Origin: JAAUTT01 sp038213375
Lineage (GTDB): Bacteria > Bacteroidota > Bacteroidia > Bacteroidales > JAAUTT01
Direction of reading: 5' to 3'
DNA: 64,000 bases
Assembly: GCA_038213375.1 (NCBI GenBank)
Contig: JBBQTB010000031.1
Coordinates: 1 to 64,000, forward strand
Numbering within the stretch: position 1 is the first letter of the stretch; each line of letters starts with the position of its first letter. A program made the position numbers and the translations under genes. The notes below the pieces were generated by a model. That model searched no databases. It saw nothing but the letters and a program-made list of their open reading frames with translations, and had not been told where the DNA came from. Shown here one piece after another: positions 43,161-53,700 of this stretch.

Positions 43161-44924
43161 TCAGCTATCTCTTTTCCCATGCAACAGTAAATTCACTGCA
43201 TCATCGAGTGAGCCGGCACGAAGCACATTGCCTGAGTTTACAAAGTAGATTTCATCAGCATTCTCAATAGTATTCAGCCTGTGTGCTATAATTACCCGTG
43301 TGGTGGTGGCCGGTAATTTTTGCAGAATACTTTCGAGCATTTGTTCGGTAATGGTATCAATGTTGGCAGAAGCCTCGTCAAGTATAAGGAGTTCGGGTTT
43401 TCGTAATACAGTGCGCATAAATGCTATCAATTGTTTTTGACCCAAACTGATTCCATCGCCTGTGGTTTGAACTTTCGATTCCAGTCCTTCATCGAATCGA
43501 CCTAACAGACTCTCCAGACCAGACTCCTCAATTACTTTGGCTAGTTGTCCGTTGGATAAATTCTTAAAGTCCGGATTGCCATATAAAATGTTTTCGCGCA
43601 CCGTTCCGGTAAACAAAAATGGTTCCTGAAGGATAAACCCGATTTTACCGGTTCGTTCCTCAGGCTTATACGAACGAATGTCTTTTCCATCAAGCATGAT
43701 AGAACCTTTTGAGGCATCATACAAGCGGGCAATCAAAGATGCAGTGGTGGTTTTGCCCCCACCGGTAGGTCCAACAAATGCATACGTTTTTCCGCGTTCC
43801 AGATCGAAACTAACGTGATGGAGCACTTCCTTTCCATTTGGATATTTAAACGATACATTTCTGAACGAGAGATAGGATAAAGATGGTTCCAAAGTTGGAT
43901 CGTCCACTACCAAAAGGTTCGTGTTGAGAGAAAGAATTTGTGAGATACGATCCCAGCCTGCCATTGCCACCTGAAAACTTGCCCACAGCCCTGCCATATG
44001 CCTTAATGGGTTGTAAAAGTTATTTACATATGCCAAAAACCCTATCAAAAGACCAATGGAGAATTTGCCGGTCATGATAAGGTATATACCAAATGCCAAT
44101 ACGATAAGCTGGCCTATGTTCGACGACAACCCATATACCGGCGTAAAAATGTTATTGGCCAATCCGGCGCTTATCGATGTAGAATAATTATTCTGGTTGA
44201 CTTCGTTGAAACGTTTACGGAAATAATCGCGGCGATTAAATGCAATAATGACCTTGAAGTTATTAAGGCTCTCCTGAATTTCGGCACTCAGTCCACCCAC
44301 ACTTTTTAAATTGGCTGCATTTTTGCTTTTTACCCAGGGCGAAATTGCTTTGGTAAATATCCAGATGATTAAAGCAGGAAGAAGAGCCGCAGCGCCGAGT
44401 TCGGGATTAATGCACAGCAGAAAAATTCCGGCTCCCAGCATGGTAAAGATGCTGCTGATAAACTGCATAAGCGCTTGCGAAAAAAACTGGTTCAACTTAT
44501 CGGTATCGTTGTTGATACGCGAAATGAGATCGCCTGCTTTGTTTTGATTAAAAAAGTCGACGGGCAGTTCCTGAAGTTTATTAAACACCGCATTGCGTAA
44601 ACTAAACAACATGCGTTGTCCAACACCACCCATCAATATCATTTGCAGATAATTGGTTACAAAAGCAACAATGTACATACCGAGTAAGAACCCCGAGAAC
44701 ATAATCACACCCTTAAATTGTTTCGATTGGATATAAGTATCAATGGTATGCCCAATCAGGTAAGGACCAAGCAAACTCAGCCCTGCATTTACAAGAATGG
44801 CAATCATGGCCAGAATGAGTGTTCGCTTTTCTTCCTGTATTAGATCAAGCAACTTTTTAAGGGCCAATAGAGTCGATTTCTTTTGCTCCGTATCAGTTGC
44901 AGTCTGGCTGAGGTTATAATTCAT
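43161..44924 (-). CDS. ABC exporter half-transporter, subunit with catalytic Glu
   Basis: 587 residues from the ATG at 44924, which overlaps the upstream stop by 11 bp; an ATG at 44963 would add 13 residues. Six membrane helices (about 35-330) are followed by a nucleotide-binding domain with Walker A GPTGGGKTT, an altered signature ISLGQKQ, Walker B LLILDEASANID with the catalytic Glu, and switch histidine IIAHRLN. With the upstream gene it forms a heterodimeric exporter of the TM287/288 or LmrCD type. The substrate is unknown; lipids, peptides or drugs are typical. Confidence 0.9.
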   Translation of the reverse strand: MNYNLSQTATDTEQKKSTLLALKKLLDLIQEEKRTLILAMIAILVNAGLSLLGPYLIGHTIDTYIQSKQFKGVIMFSGFLLGMYIVAFVTNYLQMILMGGVGQRMLFSLRNAVFNKLQELPVDFFNQNKAGDLISRINNDTDKLNQFFSQALMQFISSIFTMLGAGIFLLCINPELGAAALLPALIIWIFTKAISPWVKSKNAANLKSVGGLSAEIQESLNNFKVIIAFNRRDYFRKRFNEVNQNNYSTSISAGLANNIFTPVYGLSSNIGQLIVLAFGIYLIMTGKFSIGLLIGFLAYVNNFYNPLRHMAGLWASFQVAMAGWDRISQILSLNTNLLVVDDPTLEPSLSYLSFRNVSFKYPNGKEVLHHVSFDLERGKTYAFVGPTGGGKTTTASLIARLYDASKGSIMLDGKDIRSYKPEERTGKIGFILQEPFLFTGTVRENILYGNPDFKNLSNGQLAKVIEESGLESLLGRFDEGLESKVQTTGDGISLGQKQLIAFMRTVLRKPELLILDEASANIDTITEQMLESILQKLPATTTRVIIAHRLNTIENADEIYFVNSGNVLRAGSLDDAVNLLLHGKRDS

Positions 44925-46656
44925 AGTGACTTGTGCTTCGTTGTGAATCGTGTATCTGAACATACTCTGTGCAGGTTTCCATTAACTCCTTATGCGTTCC
45001 TTTGGCAATTACGTCGCCTTCCATTAGCAAAACGATCTGCTCAAAATGCTTTACGGATGCTACCTTTTGGGTAATGGATAGCAGGGTAAGTTCAGGGTAG
45101 TTGTTTTCAAGATTGCACAGGATTTTTTTTTCTGTTTTACGATCTACACGAGCGGTAAAATCGTCGAGCAATAAAATTTTTGGATTAATGGCCAAAGCTC
45201 GGGCCAGCATAATGCGTTGCTTTTGTCCGCCTGAAAGACTGGTTCCTCGTTCTGAAACGATGGTGTCGAGCTTATTTGGCAGAGAATCAACAAAGTCTTG
45301 AAGTTCAGCCGTGGCAATAGCTTTCTCCAAAGATTCGTCAGTTACTTTATCACTAAAAGCAATGTTTTCTCGAAGGCTCATGTTAAAAATAACACTATCC
45401 TGAAGCACAAATCCAATCTGGCTGTGAAACGACTCCTTGTCATAACTTTCAATATTTATTCCATCAAATTTTATGGTGCCGGCATCGGGTTTCACTAAAT
45501 CGGTAAGAAGGTTAAGAAGCTGACTTTTTCCAGCCGCTGTAGGGCCAATAATTGCTGTATGACTTCGGCATTTTACCGAAAAGGATATATCTTTCAATAT
45601 AGGTTTATCTCCATATGAAAGTGATATATGGGTAAGTTCTATATTACCCTGAAGAACTTCTTTCGTTATGCCTGTTTCCAAAGGTCCGGGGGCTTCCAAA
45701 ACATCATTTATTCGCAGGTATGAAGCAGATGCTTGCGCGATAATGTTGCTCATAAATCCTATCATGAGAATTGGAAAAATAAGCAATGCAAGGTAACTGT
45801 TGAATGCGGCAAAATCACCTAGAGACATACTTCCCGAAATAACAAAATGACCTCCCAGCATTAAAATTGCCAACATACCAAGGTTAGCAACAAACGTAAC
45901 TATAGGAATTAGCCCTGCAAAAAGACGAAGGATTGAAAGCCCCAGGTTTCGGGCATCGGTATTGGCAGCAAGAAATTTATGATATTCGGTTTGTTGCGAA
46001 TTGATGACACGAATGAGAGCCGAACCCATAATGCTTTCATTGATAACCATATTGAGCCAGTCTATAATTTCACGACTTCGTTTGAATAACACACGGACTT
46101 TTCGAAGTACCATAAAAAAGACACCACCTATAACAGGGATTATTGCGATGATGGGAATTGCCAGTTTCCAGTTTATAGTTATAAGTAGCACGCATGTCCC
46201 GACAATCATAAAAACTGACGAAAAAATGGTAACCACTGCCATCGACACAAACATCTTAATGGAATCAATATCGGAGGTGAGGTTGGTTAAAAGCTTCGAA
46301 GGATTGGCTTTTAGAATATACGAATAACTTTGTCGCGAGATTTTATCTGCCAGCCTTGTTCGTAAATCGCGACCTACACGCTCGGAAGCAAAAGTTTGAA
46401 TAATAGTCTGAAGATAGGTGAATACAAAAATGACCAGCGAAGCAACCAGAAACTCAGTAACCACAGTTTTATAAACAAAATGCCCTCCGGTAAAAGCATC
46501 GATACCCCGCGAAATTATTTTTGGCACCAACAAATTTGCCCCATTACTCACCAGAGCAAACACAACCAGAAAAGCAACCATCCCTGAATAGGGTTTCAGC
46601 AAATTAAATACATTCGGCTTGGATACCTTAACCGGGGTTTTCTGATCTTTACTCAT
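44914..46656 (-). CDS. ABC exporter half-transporter, subunit with degenerate ATP site
   Basis: 580 residues. Six membrane helices are followed by a nucleotide-binding domain with Walker A GPTAAGKSQ, canonical signature LSGGQKQR, but Walker B reads ILLLDDFTARVD, with Asp in place of the catalytic Glu, and the switch loop reads LSITQKV, with Gln in place of His. These are the changes found in the degenerate half of heterodimeric exporters. The partner is the overlapping downstream gene, whose signature is the altered one, so the two proteins together form one consensus and one degenerate ATP site. Confidence 0.9.
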   Translation of the reverse strand: MSKDQKTPVKVSKPNVFNLLKPYSGMVAFLVVFALVSNGANLLVPKIISRGIDAFTGGHFVYKTVVTEFLVASLVIFVFTYLQTIIQTFASERVGRDLRTRLADKISRQSYSYILKANPSKLLTNLTSDIDSIKMFVSMAVVTIFSSVFMIVGTCVLLITINWKLAIPIIAIIPVIGGVFFMVLRKVRVLFKRSREIIDWLNMVINESIMGSALIRVINSQQTEYHKFLAANTDARNLGLSILRLFAGLIPIVTFVANLGMLAILMLGGHFVISGSMSLGDFAAFNSYLALLIFPILMIGFMSNIIAQASASYLRINDVLEAPGPLETGITKEVLQGNIELTHISLSYGDKPILKDISFSVKCRSHTAIIGPTAAGKSQLLNLLTDLVKPDAGTIKFDGINIESYDKESFHSQIGFVLQDSVIFNMSLRENIAFSDKVTDESLEKAIATAELQDFVDSLPNKLDTIVSERGTSLSGGQKQRIMLARALAINPKILLLDDFTARVDRKTEKKILCNLENNYPELTLLSITQKVASVKHFEQIVLLMEGDVIAKGTHKELMETCTEYVQIHDSQRSTSHYEL

Positions 46657-47046
46657 ATAGAAATTTACCTTAAATTACTATTACAAAGAAACGGGAAAAG
46701 AGTTTAGATTTTATAGAATTAAAAAGAAAATTGTAGGTATGAGACATGGATATTTGTAAAGATAATATGTGCCTGTGGCTTTTTAAATAACGAAAAAATA
46801 AAACACGAGAAACCAAAGTCACGAACTAAACCTTTTAGAATGCACATTCAAATTTTCATCAAAACTCAATTACACTGCTTATTTTGAGGTAGACGAATGT
46901 GACGGAAAAATATTTTAAAAGAAACAATTTATTTTTGGGGAGATTAATTCTATTTTGTCAATAATTAACATAAAAAACTCATTTACTTCACAATAAAAAA
47001 AATTTAAAATAATTTTCAAGCTTAAAATCATAAATCAGTAAAATTA

Positions 47047-47077
47047 TTTGCAAACTTATAAAAATGTTTTACATTTG
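47047..47077 (+). promoter_or_regulatory. Promoter of the GntR/ABC operon
   Basis: TTTG (47047-47050), 19 bp, then TACATTTG (47070-47077): a perfect match to the Bacteroidota TTTG-N19-TAnnTTTG promoter. It lies 53 bp before the ABC ATPase start. Confidence 0.7.
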
Positions 47078-47118
47078 TACTGTTCTATCACAATAGCACA
47101 GTATAATTGTGTAACAGT
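47078..47118. promoter_or_regulatory. Nested inverted repeats, probable YtrA/GntR operator
   Basis: Immediately downstream of the -7 box are TACTGT/ACAGTA (47078-47083 and 47098-47103), CACAAT/ATTGTG (47089-47094 and 47106-47111) and ACTGTT/AACAGT (47079-47084 and 47113-47118). Symmetric sites at the transcription start fit autorepression by the GntR regulator encoded in the operon. Confidence 0.55.
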
Positions 47119-47130
47119 TAAACTACCGAA

Positions 47131-47940
47131 ATGATTGAAATTAACGGACTAAACTTTGCCTACAAAAAGAAAAACTCTCTTTTTGAATCCTTAGCCTTAA
47201 CGGAAGGATCAGGCAAGATTATTGGCTTGCTTGGAAAGAATGGTGCAGGCAAAACTACACTGCTCCAATTGTTAACAGGGCTTTTAACCCCAACATACGG
47301 CGATATAAAAGTTCTCGGATTTAATCCAGCGGACCGTAAACCTGCTTTTCTTCAAAATGTATATTATGTTCCGGAAGAATTTAATTTGCCGCATCTTACC
47401 ATCGATACCTGCGTGAAAGTTACAGCACCATTATACCCAAGCTTCGATAAGGTTAAAATGGAAATGTTGTTGACAAATTTCGATCTGGATCTTAATAGCA
47501 ATCTATCACGGATTAGCCACGGACAAAAGAAAAAATTCAGAATTGCGTTTGCCCTGGCAACCAATTGCAAACTGATCATCCTTGACGAGCCAACCAATGG
47601 ACTAGACATTCCATCAAAAGCCATCTTTCGCAAAACCGTGGCTGGCTCATTTGCCGATAATCAGATGATTATCATTTCAACGCATCAGGTCAAGGACATT
47701 GAGACACTAATTGATAAAATCATCGTGATTGACAATGGAAAAGTTATTTTTAACAACGATGTACTAAACATCACCGACAAGTTTGAATTTCGTACAGTAC
47801 CTATGCTAACCAGCGAGATAATATACAGTGAGCAAGGTTTTGCAGGCCATAAGTCTATACTCCCAACTACGGGAGTATCCACAGAAATAGATATGGAACT
47901 TCTTTTTAATGCCATCTGTCATGGGACAAAATTTAATTAA
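47131..47940 (+). CDS. ABC transporter ATP-binding protein
   Basis: 269 residues. Walker A GLLGKNGAGKTTLL, signature ISHGQKKKFRIAFAL (SHGQ instead of SGGQ) and Walker B LIILDEPTNGLDIP are present. About 60 residues after the catalytic core form a small C-terminal extension. It is the first gene of a four-gene operon with a permease, a YtrA-type regulator and a membrane-anchored GIN-like protein. Such YtrA-controlled ABC systems often respond to cell-envelope stress, but the substrate here is unknown. Confidence 0.9.
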   Translation: MIEINGLNFAYKKKNSLFESLALTEGSGKIIGLLGKNGAGKTTLLQLLTGLLTPTYGDIKVLGFNPADRKPAFLQNVYYVPEEFNLPHLTIDTCVKVTAPLYPSFDKVKMEMLLTNFDLDLNSNLSRISHGQKKKFRIAFALATNCKLIILDEPTNGLDIPSKAIFRKTVAGSFADNQMIIISTHQVKDIETLIDKIIVIDNGKVIFNNDVLNITDKFEFRTVPMLTSEIIYSEQGFAGHKSILPTTGVSTEIDMELLFNAICHGTKFN

Positions 47941-47957
47941 CCTATTTCCAAACTAAA

Positions 47958-48719
47958 ATGAATGCTAATTCAATATTTAATTTAAGACGTTTTTTATACC
48001 TGCTTCGTTGGCAATTTGCTACAGGAAAGCGTAACAACCTGCTCTCTGTTTTGATGTTGTCGGTAATTTATTTCTTAGTGATACTGTTTTCGCTGTTTAG
48101 CAATAAATATACTTCCAATGAAGGTTTTTGGATAACTCTCTTTTTCATTTTAACCGTAACACCATCAATACTAATTTCTGGTAATGCCTTTGCTCTTTTC
48201 AGGACAAAAGAAGGAAAAATTGATTATCTCACGGCTCCTGCTTCGAATTTAGAAAAATATATTGTCGAGTTTTTAACCAAATACTTGGCGGTATGGATTA
48301 TTACCCCTTTAGTTTTTCGGATCACAGCCTCTTCTGCATTTTATATCCTGAAATGGATTTCTCCGGATGCTACTGTTAAATTTTTTAGATTTGACTTTCT
48401 TTTCCATTCCACGGTGATTGAGTCACTACTTTTTATTTTTTTTGTAGCCTTTGCTCAATCACTTGCCTTTGCTGGAGCCGCTGCATTTGGCAAACAACCT
48501 TTAATAAAAACAATAGCTTTTGTAGGTACAATCATTTCGATGATAATATGTTACTTATATGTGATTTATGAAGTTTTAAAATTAAATAGGGATCCTTTTT
48601 TTCTAAAATATTTCGATCATAATGAATCTAAAGTATTTGTTTTATCATTGCTTTCTTTTTCAATTCTTTGCGTTTTTTCATTTGCATTTTTTAAACTAAA
48701 AGAAAAACAAATTTCCTGA
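47958..48719 (+). CDS. ABC transporter permease of the YtrA-type operon
   Basis: 253 residues with six likely membrane helices (for example VLMLSVIYFLVILFSLFS, ILTVTPSILISGNAFALF, SLLFIFFVAFAQSLAF, IAFVGTIISMIICYLYVIY). There is no ATPase motif. It lies 17 bp after the ATPase gene, and its stop overlaps the GntR start by one base (TGATG), so all are coupled. The role is the membrane part of the ABC transporter. Confidence 0.8.
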   Translation: MNANSIFNLRRFLYLLRWQFATGKRNNLLSVLMLSVIYFLVILFSLFSNKYTSNEGFWITLFFILTVTPSILISGNAFALFRTKEGKIDYLTAPASNLEKYIVEFLTKYLAVWIITPLVFRITASSAFYILKWISPDATVKFFRFDFLFHSTVIESLLFIFFVAFAQSLAFAGAAAFGKQPLIKTIAFVGTIISMIICYLYVIYEVLKLNRDPFFLKYFDHNESKVFVLSLLSFSILCVFSFAFFKLKEKQIS

Positions 48720-49078
48720 TGGAATTTAAAAGTAACAAAGGAATATTTCAACAAATAGCCGACAGCATTTGCGACAGAGTGCTTTCGGGGGAGTTTAAGC
48801 CCGGTGATAAAGTGCCATCCGTGAGGGAACTGGCTGCTTTACTGGGTGTAAATCATAATACCATCATGCGAACATTTATTGAACTTCAACATGCCAACAT
48901 CGTGGAAAATCGCCGTGGTATAGGTTATTATGTGACAGAATCTGCACCAAAGATGATTCAGAACCAACGAAAGACTGAGTTTTTTGAAACTGAACTGCCG
49001 TCATTTATCCAACTCGTAAAACTACTGGATATTAGCCCTGAGGAGCTTAAACCTTTATTTGACCATTTTACAAACTAA
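48719..49078 (+). CDS. GntR-family regulator, YtrA subfamily
   Basis: 119 residues. The N-terminal winged helix-turn-helix is typical of GntR: GIFQQIADSICDRVLSGEFKPGDKVPSVRELAALLGVNHNTIMRTFIELQ, followed by GIGYYVTE. The C-terminal part is a short helical tail rather than a full effector domain, the mark of the YtrA subfamily. It probably represses its own operon through the inverted repeats next to the promoter at 47047-47077. Confidence 0.92.
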   Translation: MEFKSNKGIFQQIADSICDRVLSGEFKPGDKVPSVRELAALLGVNHNTIMRTFIELQHANIVENRRGIGYYVTESAPKMIQNQRKTEFFETELPSFIQLVKLLDISPEELKPLFDHFTN

Positions 49079-49082
49079 ATTA

Positions 49083-49706
49083 ATGAAACCAATGCAACCA
49101 AAGGGAAAAACAAAAATTAGCACGATAATTCTTATTGGATACTTATCACTTGTGTTCCTTTTTTTTGGTTCTTTCATATTTTCATCACAGAAAAAGAAAA
49201 AAGGTAAAGAAATTACATATCAACTACCATCCTTTAAGTATATAAGGATAGGCCCTGGTGGCCACATCAGGGTTGTAACCGGCAAAGAAAACAACATTGG
49301 TTTTTGGTGTAAATCGAACGATTATCATTTGAATGACTTCTGGAAAATAAATGGTGATACGCTGGTTGTCTTTAAATTTCCAAAATATGTCGAACAATTA
49401 AATTATGCTTATCAATTGTCCGTTAAAGATATAGTTAAAATTGACGCGAATAATGGAGATTGCATCATATGTATGAGTGGAGATTCTATAGAGCTTAGAG
49501 GCGTCAATCACAGTTCATTTGCATTTGAGCGTCCGCATAATTTTGAAAAGATAAAATTGTATTTGAATAATTCCTCTTTTAGTTGCAGCGGACAGTTTTT
49601 AAATAAAATGGATATTGCAATGTCTGATTCTTCCATGTTACATTTTCCGGGAGGAAGAGAAGTACGGATATCCTCCGATAGCACCAGTAGGATTGTTAAT
49701 TGGTAA
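49083..49706 (+). CDS. Membrane-anchored GIN/DUF2807-like protein
   Basis: 207 residues from the ATG at 49083, just after the GntR stop. A single N-terminal membrane helix (IILIGYLSLVFLFFGSFIF) anchors a beta-helix-like domain: YIRIGPGGHIRVVTGKENNIGF, ANNGDCIICMSGDSIELRG and FSCSGQFLNKMDIAMSDSS. The pattern of short repeated strands resembles the GIN (DUF2807) fold of putative auto-adhesins. It is the last gene of the YtrA-type operon. The function is unknown. Confidence 0.55.
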   Translation: MKPMQPKGKTKISTIILIGYLSLVFLFFGSFIFSSQKKKKGKEITYQLPSFKYIRIGPGGHIRVVTGKENNIGFWCKSNDYHLNDFWKINGDTLVVFKFPKYVEQLNYAYQLSVKDIVKIDANNGDCIICMSGDSIELRGVNHSSFAFERPHNFEKIKLYLNNSSFSCSGQFLNKMDIAMSDSSMLHFPGGREVRISSDSTSRIVNW

Positions 49707-49817
49707 TTCAAACCACATATAAAAGTTAAACCAATGAAAATGACACTTTTAAAGTATCGTGTATCTCAAAAAAAAGTCAGGTAAGTTGTAATATCTTGTT
49801 CAATTTATCGTCTTATA

Positions 49818-49841
49818 TTAGTAACACAGTTTTACTACTAA
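49818..49841. promoter_or_regulatory. Inverted repeat upstream of the ABC/RND operon
   Basis: TTAGTA-N12-TACTAA is perfectly symmetric in its arms, 58 bp before the ABC ATPase start. The centre ACACAGTTT resembles parts of the operator region at 47078-47118, so the same or a related GntR regulator might bind here. This is inference. Confidence 0.4.
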
Positions 49842-49899
49842 ACTTGTACGACAATGCTATATCTAACTAAATATTTAATAATGTTATCGGTAACCTAAT

Positions 49900-50778
49900 A
49901 TGAAAATAGAAATAACCGGACTAAACAAAGTATATCCAAATGGTAAAAATGCCCTTTCAGATATTAACCTGACTATTGAGAATGGTATGTTTGGATTACT
50001 TGGCCCAAATGGTGCAGGTAAATCAAGTTTAATGCGCATATTAGTCACCCTTTCTACTCCATCACTTGGCACAGTGAAAATTGATGGATATGATTTGATG
50101 AATGACCGCGAAGATATCAGAAAAATGCTGGGTTATTTGCCACAGGATTTTCGGTTTTTTAGTAAGCTAAAAACCTGGGAATTTTTAGATTATGCCGCCG
50201 CATTGGCAGGGTTAAATTCGAAACAAATCCGTAGCCGGAAAGTAGATGAATGGCTCGAAAAGGTTGGGCTATTCGATGCACGCGACAGGCAGGCCAACAA
50301 TCTTTCGGGAGGAATGAAGAGACGATTGGGCATTGCCCAGGCATTGATCGGGGACCCTAAAATTATCATTGCCGATGAGCCAACAACCGGTCTTGATCCT
50401 GAAGAACGTATCCGTTTCCGGAATATCCTTTCCGAATTAAGCCAAAAAGAAATTATCATCATCCTTTCAACACATATTGTTGGCGATATTTCGAGCGTTT
50501 GCCGCGATTTGGCCCTTCTAAGTAATGGAGCAGTTAAATTTAATGGCTCTCCCGAAGCATTGATTGAAAAAGCCAGAGGTCATGCCTGGCAGGTTCAGGT
50601 TTCTGGAATTGACTATGATTTAATGAAAGAAAAATATGCCATTACATCAACAATTCCTTCAGATGACGGATGGGAAATCCAGCTGGTAGCTGAAACGTTC
50701 GAACATAATGGTGCCATTGAAATAGAGCCCAATCTTGAACATGCGTATGTGTATTTTATGGAATCATTTATTGACTAA
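49900..50778 (+). CDS. ABC transporter ATP-binding protein of the export operon
   Basis: 292 residues. Walker A LLGPNGAGKSSLM, signature NLSGGMKRRLG, Walker B IIIADEPTTGLDPEER and switch IILSTHIVGD are all present. A C-terminal regulatory-like part of about 70 residues follows. The next gene, 17 bp downstream, encodes the ABC-2-type permease fusion, so this is its ATPase. It is the first gene of a long plus-strand operon that continues through TolC, an adaptor and two RND permeases. Confidence 0.92.
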   Translation: MKIEITGLNKVYPNGKNALSDINLTIENGMFGLLGPNGAGKSSLMRILVTLSTPSLGTVKIDGYDLMNDREDIRKMLGYLPQDFRFFSKLKTWEFLDYAAALAGLNSKQIRSRKVDEWLEKVGLFDARDRQANNLSGGMKRRLGIAQALIGDPKIIIADEPTTGLDPEERIRFRNILSELSQKEIIIILSTHIVGDISSVCRDLALLSNGAVKFNGSPEALIEKARGHAWQVQVSGIDYDLMKEKYAITSTIPSDDGWEIQLVAETFEHNGAIEIEPNLEHAYVYFMESFID

Positions 50779-50795
50779 TAGAAACCCAAAACCTT

Positions 50796-53700
50796 ATGAC
50801 GTCCCACCTCATACGAACCATTGCTAAATACGAAATGCGGACATTACTGCGCAGTTGGTTTTTTCTGATTTTTGTAGGGCTTTCTATTTTGGGATTGGGA
50901 ATTTTTAATATAGCCATGAACCTACAATCGAGCGGCGCACCATGGATATACCGGGCATTAGGTGCCTCTATTCCTTATGCCAATTTGATTATCTTAAATT
51001 TAGGACAGGCCATTGTGGCTGTTTTTCTGGCTTCTGAGTTCTTAAAACAGGATCGCAAGAACGATTCAGTAGAGGTTATTTATGCACGGTCCATGTCAAA
51101 CAGTCAGTACATTGCCGGAAAAACCCTGGGAATCCTTGCAGTATTTTTTGTTTTGAATATCATTGTCCTCCTCATAGGAATTGGTTTTTCATTTTTAGGC
51201 AGCTCCTCCTCTCAAAATGTCTTGTTTTATCTTGCATATCCTCTGCTTATAAGTCTTCCCACCCTTGTATTTATCCTTGGTCTTTCATTTTTTATGATGG
51301 TGATTATCAAAAACCAGGCTGTTACGTTTATCCTGTTGTTGGGATACATCGCACTCAGCATTTTCTATTTGAATAAAAAAGTGTTTCATTTATTTGATTA
51401 TATAGCCTATTATGTACCCATGATGTATTCATCCATCAGCGGGTTTAGCAGTTTTACCGAAATTCTTTTTCACCGCTTGATTTACTTTTTTCTGGGAATT
51501 GGGCTTATTTCATTCACCATTTTTAAACTGCAACGATTGCCTCAACACCCTAAGTTGGCAGCTATTCCATTGTATGTAGGCATTTTCTTTTTTCTATTAG
51601 GAGGTTTTTTTACCTATTCCTATCTGCACATAAAATATTCGGCTCGATCATTCAGAGAAATGGCTCTTGATCTTAACAATCAATATGTCCATTTTCCAAG
51701 GGCTATAGTTACTAGGTATGCGTTAAACCTTACCCATAAAATTGATAAAATTGAAGTTGAGGCCCTTCTTGAAATCGAAAACCAAACATCGAAACCGATA
51801 GATACTCTCATTTTCAGCCTCAACCCTGGGTTAGTGCTGAATAAAATTCGGTTCAGGGGAGAAGTCATTCCCTTTACTCGAAAAGCTCAGATCATCATCC
51901 TTCGTGCCCCATACCCTCTGCTTCCAAATACCAAAGTTCAGTTTACCATGACCTATGCAGGATCGATAGATGAAAACATCTGTTTCCTGGATAAAGACCC
52001 GAAAACATTTGAGGATAATTTTAATCTTGAAGTGTTTACCCTTCGCAAATCCTTCTCTTTCTTACAAAAAAATTACGTCTGCTTAACAAGCGAATCGCTT
52101 TGGTATCCCATTTCCGGAGTTGGTTACTCCACCACCAAACCCATGTATTATCCTGTAGATTTTGCCCAATATTCCTTAAAAGTTAGAACATCTCCCGAAT
52201 TAATTGCCATTTCTCAGGGGAAAGTCACCAAACCTGAAAAAGGAGTTTACAAATTCGATACGGAATACGCTTTACCAAAAATAAGTCTTTTAATAGGTCA
52301 TTATAAGAAGTATAGCCTGAAAGTGGATTCTATGGAATACAATTTATACACCATTCAAGGCCACGAATATTTCAATCAGAGTTTTACCGAAATCGCCGAT
52401 ACTTTGCCGACATTGATCCACGATTTGAGGAAAGAATACGAGCTGACCCTGGGATTGACGTATCCTTTTAAACGGTTCACCTTGGTAGAAGTACCGGTTC
52501 ATTTTGCGCTGGATAATCACGAATACACTTATACCAGCGATGCCGTGCAGCCTGAAATGATCCTATATCCTGAAAAGGGCGTTCTGTTTGACGATTCTGA
52601 CTTTAAAACACATAAAGCCCAAATTGAGAAGCAAATGAAAAGAAATAACGAAGAAGCCCTTCCAGTTGAAATCCAGTGCCGTATGTTTAAAGATCTCGTT
52701 CGGAATAATTTCGTGGCAAAACCGAATCGCTATTTTGTTTTCAGGACAGTAAACTGGGCTACTTATTCTATGTTTCCTCAATACTACAGCTTTATTACCC
52801 AACTATCTTCCGAAAATTGGCCATTGCTTGCTACTGCTATGGAAGCATTTCTAATCGAACGCAACGACATTTTCAACTCCAATATGCGTTGGGATGACGA
52901 TTTAACCAAGGATGAAAAAATTAACATGGAGCTTAACCGTTTATCACTGAAAGATTTGGTAAATAACGGCATGAAAGTAAACATAAAGGAACGAAACCCA
53001 ATTGTTCTGCGCGACGTGGTTATTACCAAGGGCAAAAATCTGTTTAACGTGCTTAGGGCAAAGTACGGTGAGGCTGAAGTAGATTCTGTAATTTACATGA
53101 TCATTCGCAATCACATGCATAAACCCATTCCTTTAAATGAATTAAATAGCGATTTCGAATCGAGGTTTGGCGCAGACTTTAATACATTTGTTCAAACATG
53201 GTACACTCAGCGAACTTCTCCAGTTTTTTTAATTGACAATGTCACTTCGTATAAAGTAATTTCCGGGGAGGTTCAAAAATTTCAAATTCGTTTTACGATC
53301 TCGAATACCGAAAATACCGATGGCATTATTACATTAAGCGTGGAATTGAATAAGCCAAACCAGAAATATATAGAGTGGTATGAAGATGATTTCAAAAACG
53401 ATTTCTCCCGAAAGATTTTCATTCCTGCTCGCTCATCAAGAGAGGTGGGCTATTTTTTCGATACCGAACCAACTCGTATGTCCATTGCCACTGACATCTC
53501 AAAAAATCTTCCTACCAATTTCCGGTATGATTTCCATGGGTTTAACGAAACTCGTAATACCCGGCCATTGGATACCATTGTTGAAATTCCTTTTAAACCC
53601 AATTCGAACAATAAAACCGAAATTGTGGTGGATAATGAAGACCCTGGTTTTTCCATTCATCAATCCAATAACGAGGCGTATTTGAAATCGTTGGTAAAAA

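Larger units (their letters stand above)
46657..47130. other. Divergent intergenic region between two ABC loci
   Basis: 474 bp, very AT-rich. The right part holds the promoter and operator of the GntR-regulated operon (separate entries). The rest shows no gene remnant and no clear promoter for the minus-strand exporter. Confidence 0.4.
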
